Assembly (NCBI GenBank): GCA_000416085.1
Contig: KE356579.1
Coordinates: forward strand, 340,568 to 352,635
Direction: 5' to 3'
Source of the DNA: a halophilic archaeon J07HX64
GTDB taxonomy: Archaea > Halobacteriota > Halobacteria > Halobacteriales > Haloarculaceae
Length of the DNA stretch: 12,068 bases
The stretch's first letter is position 1; every line of letters begins with the position of its first letter. Shown here piece after piece: positions 1 through 7,436 of this stretch. The translations under genes and the position numbers were made by a program. The notes under the pieces were generated by a model. It had not been told where the DNA came from, searched no databases, and saw nothing but the letters and a program-made list of their open reading frames with translations.

Positions 1-973
1 CCCGCGCGATCGCGGGACCGCGGTAGACCAGTCCGGTGTAGAGCTGGACGAGCTGTGCCCCGGCGCGGAGCTTGCGGTAGGCGTCCTCGGCGGTAGAGAC
101 GCCGCCGACACCGATAACCGGGACGTCGACCCGGCGGGAGACATAGCGGACCATCTCGGTCGCGCGGGCCTCGATCGGTTTGCCCGACAGCCCGCCGACC
201 TCGGCCTGGGCAGGCGACTCCAGGGTCTGTGGTCGCTCGGTCGTCGTGTTGGTGGCGACCACACCGTCGAGACCGAGCTCCGTGACCAGCGAGACGGCGT
301 CGTCGACCGCAGATTCCGGGAGGTCCGGCGAGAGTTTGACGAGCAACGGTGACGCACCCGCATCCACGAGCTCCGAGAGGATGGCCGCCATCGATTCGTA
401 GCTCTGTAGCGCCGCAAAATCGTCCGAGTTCGGACAGGAGACGTTGACAACAAACAGGTCCGCGTCTGTCACCTGTTCGTAGGTCCGCCGGTAGTCTGCC
501 GGGGCGTTCTCGGGGGAGACGTGCTCGGATTTGGCGATGTTGACACCGACTGGAACGTCGACATCGAGGCGAGCCAGACGGTCACCGACGGCTGTCGCGC
601 CCTCGCTGTTCAGCCCCATCCGGTTGACGATGGCCTCGTCCTCGGGGAGTCGGAACATCCGCGGCCGGGGGTTACCACCGTACGGCTCCGCGGTCACACC
701 GCCAACCTCGACGAAGCCGAACCCGAGCGCCGCCAGCGCGGGCGGCAGATGGGCGTTCTTGTCGAAGCCGGCCGCGACACCGACGGGGCTGGGAAACGAC
801 CGGCCGAACGCCGTTGTTTCGAGGCGGTCGTCGTCGACAGTGTAGCGGTCCGCGACAGGGCCGAGCAGCGGTGTCCGCTGGAGGCCGCGGAGACCGATAT
901 GCGCGAGTCCGTGTGCCGTCTCCGGCGGCAGTCTGAACAGAAGCGGTCTGGCTGCGTCGTAGAGTCTCCCCAT
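1..973 (-). CDS. pyrD: Dihydroorotate dehydrogenase (quinone), class 2-like, partial
   Basis: Oxidises dihydroorotate to orotate, the fourth step of pyrimidine synthesis; class 2 enzymes are FMN proteins that pass electrons to membrane quinone. The first 324 residues are present and the C-terminus (probably 20-30 residues) lies beyond the window. What is seen: a class 2-type N-terminal extension (MGRLYDAARPLLFRLPPETA), then AAGFDKN (about 67-73), GNPRPRMFRL, NRMGLNSEG, the FMN-site ATNTT, GGLSGKP and GVGGV, and QLYTGLVY near the cut end. The start is the ATG at 973; nothing recognisable lies upstream in frame. Odd: the catalytic-base loop reads NVSCPNS, with Cys180 where E. coli and human class 2 enzymes have Ser in NxSSPNT. 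The following PGLR-like segment is replaced by DDFA. The gene lies 39 nt after a small AbrB-like gene on the same strand. Family assignment is very secure; the electron acceptor is inferred from class. Confidence 0.96.
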   Translation of the reverse strand, partial: MGRLYDAARPLLFRLPPETAHGLAHIGLRGLQRTPLLGPVADRYTVDDDRLETTAFGRSFPSPVGVAAGFDKNAHLPPALAALGFGFVEVGGVTAEPYGGNPRPRMFRLPEDEAIVNRMGLNSEGATAVGDRLARLDVDVPVGVNIAKSEHVSPENAPADYRRTYEQVTDADLFVVNVSCPNSDDFAALQSYESMAAILSELVDAGASPLLVKLSPDLPESAVDDAVSLVTELGLDGVVATNTTTERPQTLESPAQAEVGGLSGKPIEARATEMVRYVSRRVDVPVIGVGGVSTAEDAYRKLRAGAQLVQLYTGLVYRGPAIAR

Positions 974-982
974 AGCTGTGTA

Positions 983-1008
983 TGTTACTGTGGCTGTGTT
1001 ACTGTAAC
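983..1008. promoter_or_regulatory. Repeats before pyrD (possible operator)
   Basis: The 9-mer TGTTACTGT occurs at 983-991 and again at 997-1005. The second copy extends into an inverted repeat, GTTAC-T-GTAAC (998-1008). They fill most of the 39-nt gap between the small AbrB-like gene and pyrD, just before the pyrD start. A regulator-binding role is inference; no known haloarchaeal motif is recognised. Confidence 0.3.
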
Positions 1009-1012
1009 GGAT

Positions 1013-1210
1013 TCAGAACTCGTGGTCGAGTTCGTCTGTGTCTGCCCGCTGAACTATGATCCTGTCCTCCCGTACCCGTGCGAACATCTCGTCACCGACA
1101 TCCACCCCGGCCACGGTGAGTTCGTTCTCGTGTAGATTCACATAAGCGCTGTGGCGCTCGCCGTGCTCAGTTTTTGTGCCACCCGGACCGAGCTTCTCTG
1201 TTCCCACCAT
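1013..1210 (-). CDS. Small AbrB/SpoVT-like protein, 65 aa
   Basis: A 65-residue acidic protein. Its core (about residues 22-55) alternates short beta-type stretches, AYVNLHENELT, GVDVGDEMFARV and DRIIVQRAD. This matches the layout of an AbrB/SpoVT swapped-hairpin domain: substrate strand, GxxxGDEV-like turn, then a DxIxI strand. AbrB-like proteins are DNA-binding regulators or antitoxins, but I see no toxin gene beside it. The open frame extends upstream to 1375, but that extension is Pro/Ser/Arg-rich shadow sequence overlapping the divergent HAD gene, so the ATG at 1210 is preferred. It precedes pyrD by 39 nt and may be co-transcribed with it. Existence is likely from codon use and acidity; the fold call is from pattern only and may be wrong. 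Confidence 0.7.
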   Translation of the reverse strand: MVGTEKLGPGGTKTEHGERHSAYVNLHENELTVAGVDVGDEMFARVREDRIIVQRADTDELDHEF

Positions 1211-1246
1211 CGCGGTATCCTGTACAGATTTTCGAGACAGCACGCA

Positions 1247-1255
1247 GTTAAACTT
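1247..1255 (+). promoter_or_regulatory. TATA-like box of the HAD gene
   Basis: The AT-rich stretch GTTAAACTT is centred about 26 nt before the ATG at 1276 in otherwise GC-rich DNA. This is the spacing expected for a leaderless haloarchaeal transcript, and no Shine-Dalgarno sequence precedes the start. Confidence 0.4.
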
Positions 1256-1275
1256 GCCGTGCCCACCTGACGACG

Positions 1276-1950
1276 ATGGGAGACAGAGTAGACAAACCGG
1301 GCTACGAGGCGGTACTGTTCGACATGGACGGGGTGTTGATACAGGGGCGGGCGACGACGCCGGAGGTGTACGCAAACGCCGCTGACGACACCCTCGCCGA
1401 ACTCGGGGCCGACGTCTCCGAAACCGAGCGCTCGGTGCTCAGACAGCCGCAGTTCGACCGGGCGATGGCCGAGCGCTGTCGTGCGGTGGGAATCGACCCG
1501 GAGGAGTTCTGGACGGTCCGCGAGGGGTTTGCGAGCGAGCGTGCGAACCGCCGTATCGGCTCGGAGCCGCGCACACCGTACGAGGATACGACGGTTCTCG
1601 CGACGCTGTCAGCCCGGCTCGGTGTCGTCAGCAACAATCGCCGAGGGACCGTCGAGTACGTTGCCGACAAACTGTTTTCCGGTCGGTTCGAGGCTGCGGT
1701 CGGCCGGGACCCGACCCTCGAGGGGTACCGACAGCGCAAACCCGACCCACACTATATCGAGCGTGCACTCGGGCAACTCGGTGTGGAGAACGCGCTGTAC
1801 GTCGGTGACCGGGGAACGGACCTGCTCGCGGCCCGCCGTGCCGGCATCGACGGGGCCATTCTCCGGCGCGACCACGGACAGGGCACGCTCGAGGAAACCC
1901 CGACGTTGGACCTGACAGGGCTCGAAGAGCTCCGGTCGGCTCTGGTCTGA
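1276..1950 (+). CDS. HAD-superfamily hydrolase (phosphoglycolate phosphatase-like)
   Basis: A 224-aa haloacid dehalogenase-fold phosphatase, presumably cytosolic and acting on a small phosphorylated metabolite. All four HAD motifs are visible. Motif I is FDMDGV, with nucleophile Asp16 and acid/base Asp18. Motif II is VVSNN (Ser119). Motif III is the Lys of QRKPDP (about 155). Motif IV is YVGDRGTD (Asp178, Asp182). A helical cap lies between motifs I and II (about residues 25-105), as in subfamily I enzymes such as phosphoglycolate phosphatase or beta-phosphoglucomutase. Substrate cannot be told from sequence. The ATG at 1276 leaves only nine residues before the first core strand. The gene diverges from the AbrB-like/pyrD pair (65-bp shared upstream region) and converges on gnd with 33 bp between stops. 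Family certain, substrate unknown. Confidence 0.92.
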   Translation: MGDRVDKPGYEAVLFDMDGVLIQGRATTPEVYANAADDTLAELGADVSETERSVLRQPQFDRAMAERCRAVGIDPEEFWTVREGFASERANRRIGSEPRTPYEDTTVLATLSARLGVVSNNRRGTVEYVADKLFSGRFEAAVGRDPTLEGYRQRKPDPHYIERALGQLGVENALYVGDRGTDLLAARRAGIDGAILRRDHGQGTLEETPTLDLTGLEELRSALV

Positions 1951-1983
1951 GAACCGGGGTCCCCCATCCTTACCCGGTATATG

Positions 1984-2886
1984 TCACTGTCGGTGTACGT
2001 CGTGGCGGCCGAACCCGTAGCGCAGACGATTGGCGAGTCGTCGGGAGAACCGCCCCTCGTCACCGGTGGCCCGCGAGCCGAACCGCTCGACGAGTGCCTG
2101 GTAGATGAGCGGCAACGGCACCTCCTGTTCGAGACTCTCCTGAACCGTCCAGGTGCCGGTCGACCCGCCGGCGACGTGGTCGGCGACGTCACCGAGGTCG
2201 ACCCCCTCCTCGCGGAACGCCTCCTCGCAGAGTTCGAGCAGCCACGACCGCACGACGGCCCCGTTGTTCCAGGTGTGTGCCACCGCCTCCAGGTCGAGGT
2301 CGTAGCGCCCCTCGTGGAGCAGTTCGAACCCCTCGCCGTAGGTCTGCATCAGCGCGTACTCGACGCCGTTGTGGACCATCTTGACGTAGTGGCCTGCGCC
2401 GCTCTCGCCCATCCGTTCGTGGCCCTCGGGACCGGTCGCGACCGCGTCGAAGATGGGTTCGCAGGCCTCGTAGGCGTGTTCTGGCCCCCCGATCATCAGC
2501 GAGAACCCCACCTCCGCACCCGCGGGACCGCCGCTGGTTCCGCAGTCGAGGTACGCGGCGTCGGTCGACTCCGCCCGCCGCGCGGCGTCCTCGAAGTGGG
2601 AGTTCCCGCCGTCGATAACGACATCGTCGCCGGTGAGCCGTGGCTCCAACTCGTCGAGCGCGGCGTCGACAGCGTCACCTGCGGGAACCATCAGCCAGAC
2701 CCGTCTCCCTTCGCCGAGATGTGTGGCGAGTGAATCGATGGAGTCAGCGGGGGTCGCACCCGCCTCGGCGACCGCTGTGACGGCATCCTCGTCGACATCG
2801 AACGCGACCACATCGTGACCCGCTGTGAGCGTCCTGTCGACGATGATCCGTCCCATCTGTCCGAGTCCGATTACTCCGAGTTGCAT
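1984..2886 (-). CDS. gnd: 6-phosphogluconate dehydrogenase, short form (decarboxylating)
   Basis: Oxidatively decarboxylates 6-phosphogluconate to ribulose 5-phosphate in the oxidative pentose phosphate route, which haloarchaea use for pentose supply. The 300-aa protein is the short GndA/YqeC-type form rather than the ~470-aa classical enzyme. Seen: Rossmann motif GLGQMG (7-12); substrate loop DCGTSGGPAG (about 114-123); the catalytic helix KMVHNGVEYALMQ with Lys169, His172, Asn173 and Glu176; and a C-terminal tail ending NRLRYGFGRH. Asp30 closes the second beta strand (VVAFD), which in Rossmann folds favours NAD over NADP; this cofactor call is inference. The frame stays open to 2964, but the conserved N-terminus MQLGVIGLGQ begins at the ATG at 2886. 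It lies 52 nt downstream of rps6e on the same strand. Confidence 0.95.
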   Translation of the reverse strand: MQLGVIGLGQMGRIIVDRTLTAGHDVVAFDVDEDAVTAVAEAGATPADSIDSLATHLGEGRRVWLMVPAGDAVDAALDELEPRLTGDDVVIDGGNSHFEDAARRAESTDAAYLDCGTSGGPAGAEVGFSLMIGGPEHAYEACEPIFDAVATGPEGHERMGESGAGHYVKMVHNGVEYALMQTYGEGFELLHEGRYDLDLEAVAHTWNNGAVVRSWLLELCEEAFREEGVDLGDVADHVAGGSTGTWTVQESLEQEVPLPLIYQALVERFGSRATGDEGRFSRRLANRLRYGFGRHDVHRQ

Positions 2887-2938
2887 ATCTCTTGCTGGCC
2901 CGGAAAACAGGTAGAGATTGTGGTTCGCGGTGGTCGTA

Positions 2939-3316
2939 TCAGTCGAGCATGTCTTCGGCGTCACCGGGGCCGTACTCGGTTATCTTGACGTTTATCTGTC
3001 GGGTGGCATCGCCCACCTCGCGCCCGCGGAGAGTCACACGCTTTCGCTCGCCATCCCGGGAGGGCTCGTAGCCGGTGCCCCCCTCGAGCAGCACCTCGTC
3101 CAGACTCGCCCCCCGGATGTCCTCGCGCATCGGCCGGCCGGCGTCGTCGGTTCCGCCGGTCAGTTCGAGCGTGTAACCGTCGAGCCCGACCGCGTTCCCG
3201 TCGACAGTGTCGCCGAGTTCGCGACCGACAAACCGGTTGGCACTCTGTCCCGATACCTCGACCTGACGTGTGACACCAGCCTCGGTGTCCGCAACTGCAA
3301 CTGTGAACTCAGCCAT
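2939..3316 (-). CDS. rps6e: 30S ribosomal protein S6e
   Basis: A 125-aa archaeal/eukaryotic-type small-subunit ribosomal protein. Seen: the family signature around [15 protein letters not shown] (26-40), [18 protein letters not shown] (about 47-64), [13 protein letters not shown] (about 88-100) and TRQINVKI (about 105-112). The length matches haloarchaeal S6e, which lacks the long phosphorylated C-terminal tail of eukaryotic S6. The ATG at 3316 gives the usual MAEFTV start. It is followed on the same strand by gnd after 52 nt, so read-through into gnd is possible. Its upstream region is shared with the divergent peptidase gene and contains a nested inverted repeat. Confidence 0.96.
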   Translation of the reverse strand: MAEFTVAVADTEAGVTRQVEVSGQSANRFVGRELGDTVDGNAVGLDGYTLELTGGTDDAGRPMREDIRGASLDEVLLEGGTGYEPSRDGERKRVTLRGREVGDATRQINVKITEYGPGDAEDMLD

Positions 3317-3364
3317 ACGTTAACGGAGCAGACGGCCCCGCAAAAGCCCGTCGAACTGAAAAAG

Positions 3365-3399
3365 CACACCCCTCCCGAGTATCGGGACCCCCCGGTGTG
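3365..3399. promoter_or_regulatory. Nested inverted repeat between rps6e and the peptidase gene
   Basis: An inner perfect repeat TCCCGA-GTA-TCGGGA (3373-3387) is enclosed by an outer one, CACACC (3365-3370) and GGTGTG (3394-3399). It lies in the 137-bp divergent intergenic region, 49 nt before the rps6e start and 54 nt before the peptidase start. It could be a shared operator; no match to a known site is claimed. Confidence 0.3.
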
Positions 3400-3453
3400 G
3401 CAAGCACAGAGGCCCCCCGAAAGATTGAATCCGTCCTGGCCAGTTCTCCGAGT

Positions 3454-5542
3454 ATGAGTGCACTGCCGGCAGATGCCGTCTACAGTCTGACGCGACCGAT
3501 GTCGGTCACAGTTTCGCCGGACGGTCGTCGCGTCGCGGTCCAGGTGCTCGAGTCCGACCCCGGTGCGGAGAGCCGGCGGAGTTCCGTGTTCGTCGTGCCC
3601 ACCGACGGGAGCCGCGACCCCCACCGGCTCACGCGTGTCTCCGGCGCCGGTTCGATGGCCTGGAGCCCCGACGGCACCAAACTGGGTGTCGTGATGGCGC
3701 GCGAGCGCGACCTCGAACTCCGGGTCGGCGGGGGCGGAACCGACGACACGGCCACCGCCGCCGGCGAGGACCGCGAGACGGACCCGCAGCCGCAACTGTG
3801 GGTGTACGACCTGGCGCGTGGCGGTGACCCGCGACAGCTCACCGACTTCGACGAGGGAGTTCGCGGGTTCGACTGGGGCCCTGCCGGTGAGCGCGTCGTT
3901 GTTGCGGCCCGTGACCCGACGGCGGCGGAGACGGAGCTATCTCGAACAGCGCCGCGACGGCGGGCCCGTCGAAACCGAACGTCTCCAGCACAAGTTCGAC
4001 GGCGTCGGCTGGCTCGACACGGCCACAACGTACCTGTTCGTCGTCGATATCGAGAGCCGGGACCGGCGTCGACTCGACCGGGCCCACGGCGGCGGCATCC
4101 TCGAACCGGGAACCGGGCTGGCCCCGGCCTGGCATCCCGATGACGACCGCGTGGCGTTTCTCGCCAACCACGGCGACCGCCCGGACGACAGCTACGCACA
4201 GGCTGTCCACGTCGTCGATACCGACACCGGCGAGACCAGACAGCTTCTGGGGGGCGACCGGATGGTCCGCGAACCGACGTGGAGCCCCGACGGCTCCCGT
4301 CTCGCGGTCGTCACCAGCAGTCCGACAAACTGGTACGCACCGGCCGACGTCTGTACTGTCGATCCGGACACCGGTCGGTGTCGGACACTCACCGACGGTC
4401 TCGACCGGCACCTCGCGTGGTTCGAACACGTTGTCTGGCTCGACAACGACAGCCTGCTGACCGCAATCGGCGACGGGGGCTGGTCACGACTCTTGGGGCT
4501 GTCGGCCGACGGCGGCCACGAGCGCGTCTACGACCAGCAGTCCCGCGACGAGTCACTAACTGGGTTCGACGCCGCCGGCGAGACGGTGGCGTTTGTCCGG
4601 CAACAGCCACAGGAGGGTATCGACGTCTTCGGACTGCCGGGCGAGGCGCTGTCGACAGGGGACCGGGGGCCGTCGACGGCAGGTGAGGACCCGCGTCGCC
4701 GGCTGACCGACCTGAACCCGGCGCTCGTCGCCGACTACGACCACCCCGAGGTCGAGCACATCAGCTTCGAGGGGGCAGACGGCGACACTGTCGAGGGACT
4801 CGCCTTCCTGCCGCCGGGGTTCGACCCCGGTGAGTCCGACGGCGATCGACCGCTTATACTCTCGATCCACGGCGGTCCCCGACGCTACGACGAGCCCCAG
4901 TTCGACTTCGACACCGCGTTCTGGACGACCCGGGGGTACGTCGTGTTCAAGCCGAACTACCACGGCTCGACCTCCTACGGTCGTGCGTTCTGTGAACGAC
5001 TCGGTGGCGCGTGGGGTGACGTGGAGGTCACCGACGCCCTCGCAGGGACCGACGAACTCCTCGAGCGCGGGTGGGTCGACCCAGACAGACTGTTCGTCAC
5101 CGGGTTCTCCTTTGGCGGTCGGGCAACAGCATCCGTCCTGGCCGAGACCGACCGGTTCGCCGCCGGGGTCGCCGAACACGGCAGCTACGACCTCCGGTCG
5201 GCGTTCGCAACCGGTGACGGCCACCGCTCGTTCGAGAACGAACTCGGTCGCCCCTGGGAACATCCCGAGACCTACGAGACGGCGTCGTCTATCACCGATG
5301 TCGGCTCCATCGACACGCCGCTCCTGCTGACCGCCGGCGAGGACGATATGCGCACCCCGGCCGCGCAGTCCGAACAGCTGTATGTCTCCCTGCGGAAGCG
5401 CGATGTCCCGGCAAAACTCGTTGTCTACCCGGACACACACCACGTCCACTACTTCGTCGCTGACCCGGACCGCGCCACACACCGACTCGAGACGCTGTCT
5501 GCCTGGTTCGAGCGGTTCGACCCCGTCGAGGGCGACGGCTGA
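3454..5542 (+). pseudogene. S9 family peptidase (prolyl oligopeptidase-like), frameshifted
   Basis: Serine peptidase of the S9 family (acylaminoacyl-peptidase/dipeptidyl-peptidase type) acting on short peptides. Frame 1 (from the ATG at 3454) gives a TolB/WD-type beta-propeller with SPDG repeats (VSPDGRR, WSPDGTK). It stays coherent to TAAETE near 3936. The protein then continues one base later (tat at 3938) as YLEQRRDGGPVETERLQHK, with more propeller blades and the alpha/beta-hydrolase domain to the stop at 5542. Removing one base near 3925-3937 restores a 695-aa protein. In that numbering the triad is Ser552 (GFSFGG), Asp631 (AGEDDMRTP) and His663 or 662 (DTHHV). A GTG at 3397 is in frame, but the ATG at 3454 fits better: GATTGAA about 29 nt upstream may be its TATA box and there is no Shine-Dalgarno. 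Whether the frameshift is real or a sequence error cannot be told here. Confidence 0.88.
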
Positions 5543-5597
5543 CCGTCTTTGCTCTCGCTGCCCGGCGTGCCCCGCCGACTGTTTCGGCTCCGTGTTC

Positions 5598-5605
5598 TAT
5601 AAAAA
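5598..5605 (+). promoter_or_regulatory. TATA box upstream of the oxidoreductase operon
   Basis: TATAAAAA is the strongest archaeal TATA-like element in the 140-bp gap after the peptidase gene. Transcription would be expected to begin near 5625-5630, giving a leader of about 55 nt before the ATG at 5683 that contains the phased AGTTT array. Position is seen; function is inferred. Confidence 0.5.
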
Positions 5606-5636
5606 CACTGACAGACTTCGGTAGAAATTGCAACGA

Positions 5637-5674
5637 AGTTTCAATGGAGTTTCCACGCAGTTTGTCCGGAGTTT
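5637..5674 (+). repeat. Four AGTTT elements at exact 11-nt spacing
   Basis: AGTTT occurs at 5637, 5648, 5659 and 5670, each exactly 11 nt from the last; a weaker AATTG sits one period earlier at 5626. The intervening bases are not conserved, so this is not a simple tandem duplication. All units fall on nearly the same face of the helix, as in binding sites for side-by-side regulator protomers. The array lies between the TATA box and the first ORF of the operon. Confidence 0.6.
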
Positions 5675-5682
5675 GAAAAATC

Positions 5683-5859
5683 ATGAAGTACGCAACGTGG
5701 TTTCGTACAGATGCGATGTACGACGGACTGTCTGTGGCACGGGGACGGGGGGACCTAGAGACAGCGGGTTCAGTGGTATCGCGGGTCGTCGGACGCGGCC
5801 CCGGACGGGAGAGCGACGACCACCCGGTCGATACCGAGACGAGCGGTGATAACCGATGA
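5683..5859 (+). CDS. Hypothetical small protein, 58 aa, upstream of the oxidoreductase
   Basis: A 58-residue ORF beginning MKYATWFRTDAMYDGLSVAR and ending in an acidic, typically haloarchaeal tail (ESDDHPVDTETSGDNR). Its TGA (5857-5859) overlaps the ATG of the oxidoreductase (5856-5858) in an ATGA arrangement, a common sign of translational coupling. The Shine-Dalgarno-like GGTGA for the next gene (5845-5849) lies inside it. I recognise no domain. It is the first ORF after the TATA box and the AGTTT array. A longer ORF in another frame (5628-5849) is Arg/Gly-rich and looks like a shadow. It may be a leader or small partner protein, or the whole stretch may be an untranslated leader; moderate confidence only. 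Confidence 0.5.
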   Translation: MKYATWFRTDAMYDGLSVARGRGDLETAGSVVSRVVGRGPGRESDDHPVDTETSGDNR

Positions 5860-7380
5860 GAGCAGTGCTCGGGCGACTCCTCAGGCTGGTGACGAGCAGG
5901 TGGGCACTAACCGCGGTGCTGGCCGGGATGGCGGCGGTCGCTGGCTCCTTTGCCGCGGCCGGACTAACAGAGGACTTCGCGTTCACACCGGTCTCGTCGG
6001 TCGTCGTCCAGTACACCCCGGGTGTGATCATCAACACGACACTCGACACGTTCGGCAACTACGGTCAGTACATCAACATGGCGTTCACCCTGGGTGTGAC
6101 GACGGCACTCTTTGTCGGGGTGTCGGGGGCCGCGCTGGCGGTCGGTCGTCTCGTCGACCCGGACCGGCTCCGTGGCGCGCGGATTCCGATGGTGGGTCTG
6201 GCCGCGTGGGGGATGGCGGTTTTCCTCACGGGTGCGCCGCTGCTCTCGGTCGGGGCGGGTGCCGCGGCGGCGGCCGTGGTGATACTGGTCGACCGGCCCT
6301 GGCACGACGAGCTCTCGGTGAAAAGCGGGGGTCGCTGGCCCGACGAGGACCGGCGGGCGGTGTTGCAGACGAGTGCCGGTGTCGTCGGCTTCGCCGGTGC
6401 CTCGTACTTCCTGGGCAGCTACCGGACACCACAGCAGGAGTTCCCGGAACTCGATGTGGTGAGCGGTGTCGGTATCTCCGAGCCGGAGGAACTGCTCAAC
6501 GAGGCCGAGGAGAAGTCCTTCGACATACCCGACAGCCCGGACCTGGTGAGTCAGATCGGCTCGTTCTACACGGTCGATATCGCGACCGTTGCACCGCGAA
6601 TCAACGCCGACAGCTGGGAACTCGACGTGACCGGGAGCGTCGACAGCGAGCTGACAATCAGCTACGACGAACTCACCGACATGGACGCCGACCATCGGTT
6701 CAGTACCCTCCGCTGTGTCGGTGAGGAGCTGAACGCCCGGAAGATGGACAACGCGGTCTGGACGGGTGTTCCCGCGAGTCGCCTCTCCGAGCAGGCTGGC
6801 GCGAGCGGAAACCACGTCGCGATGCGCGCCGACGACGACTACTGGAACGTCGTCCCCCGGGAGGTGTTCGAGCAGGCGTACATCATCTACGGGATGAACG
6901 GTAACGTCCTGCCGCGGGAGCACGGTCACCCTGTCCGGGTCATCGTGCCCGGCCACTGGGGCGAGACGAACGTCAAGTGGCTCCAGGAGATCGAGTTCCT
7001 CGAGGAGGATACCCAGGGGTACTGGGAGGAGCGCGGCTGGGACGGCACCGGTGAGGTCTGCGGTGTCGCGAAAATCTGGGCCACCACCGAAACCGGGAGC
7101 GGACATCATGCTCGGCGGCCTCGCTCACGACGGCACCGACGGCGTCCAGGCTGTCGAGATATCGCTCGACGGCGGCGAGAGCTGGCAGGAGACCGAGATC
7201 ACCGAGCAGCTCTCGGTCGGCGATAGCTGGCGGCAGTGGCGCTACGAGGTGACCGAACCCGGCGACCACGAGGTTGTCGTCAGGATGCGCGACGGCAACG
7301 GCGAACTCCAGGAGCGCGAGGAGAGTGACTCCTTCCCGGACGGTGCGACCGGCTGGGTGAGCAAATCGATTACGGTCTAA
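5856..7380 (+). pseudogene. Membrane-anchored sulfite oxidase-type molybdopterin oxidoreductase, frameshifted
   Basis: A molybdopterin enzyme of the sulfite oxidase/YedY superfamily; the substrate is unknown. Residues 1-150 hold about four hydrophobic segments (near 16-36, 73-99, 108-127, 129-146). Next comes a twin-arginine-like motif, DRRAVLQ (165-171), then a fifth segment (172-188). The Mo-binding domain begins near 228, and STLRCVGEEL places the expected Mo-ligand cysteine at 287. The C-terminal part (IMLGGLAHDGTDGVQAVEIS, SLDGGESW) is the Mo-cofactor dimerisation beta-sandwich. That part is in the next frame: the first frame is coherent through KIWATTETG, the second resumes at GADIMLGG, so one extra base lies around 7093-7100 (a GGG run is there). 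Removing it gives 507 aa. The start is coupled to the preceding small ORF, with GGTGA six nt upstream. Family secure; the break may be real or an error. Confidence 0.87.
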
Positions 7381-7436
7381 AAACAGTAGAGTAAAATGCA
7401 ATCACAACAGACGGTCACACAGAGGAGATTCACACG

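Noticed and set aside
521..1135. Plus-strand ORF of 204 codons over pyrD
   Set aside because: It is antisense to clear PyrD coding sequence and has no recognisable domain.
3160..3795. Minus-strand ORF across the rps6e/peptidase promoter region
   Set aside because: It overlaps S6e in another frame and the peptidase antisense; composition is that of a shadow.
3930..3942. Programmed +1 ribosomal frameshift in the peptidase
   Set aside because: No slippery codon permits a sensible +1 re-pairing (GAG CTA T), no stop sits at the shift site, and a second same-direction break occurs nearby in an unrelated gene.
5628..5849. 73-codon ORF ahead of the oxidoreductase
   Set aside because: Arg/Gly/Thr-rich and not acidic; the overlapping 58-codon frame ending in the ATGA overlap is a better candidate.
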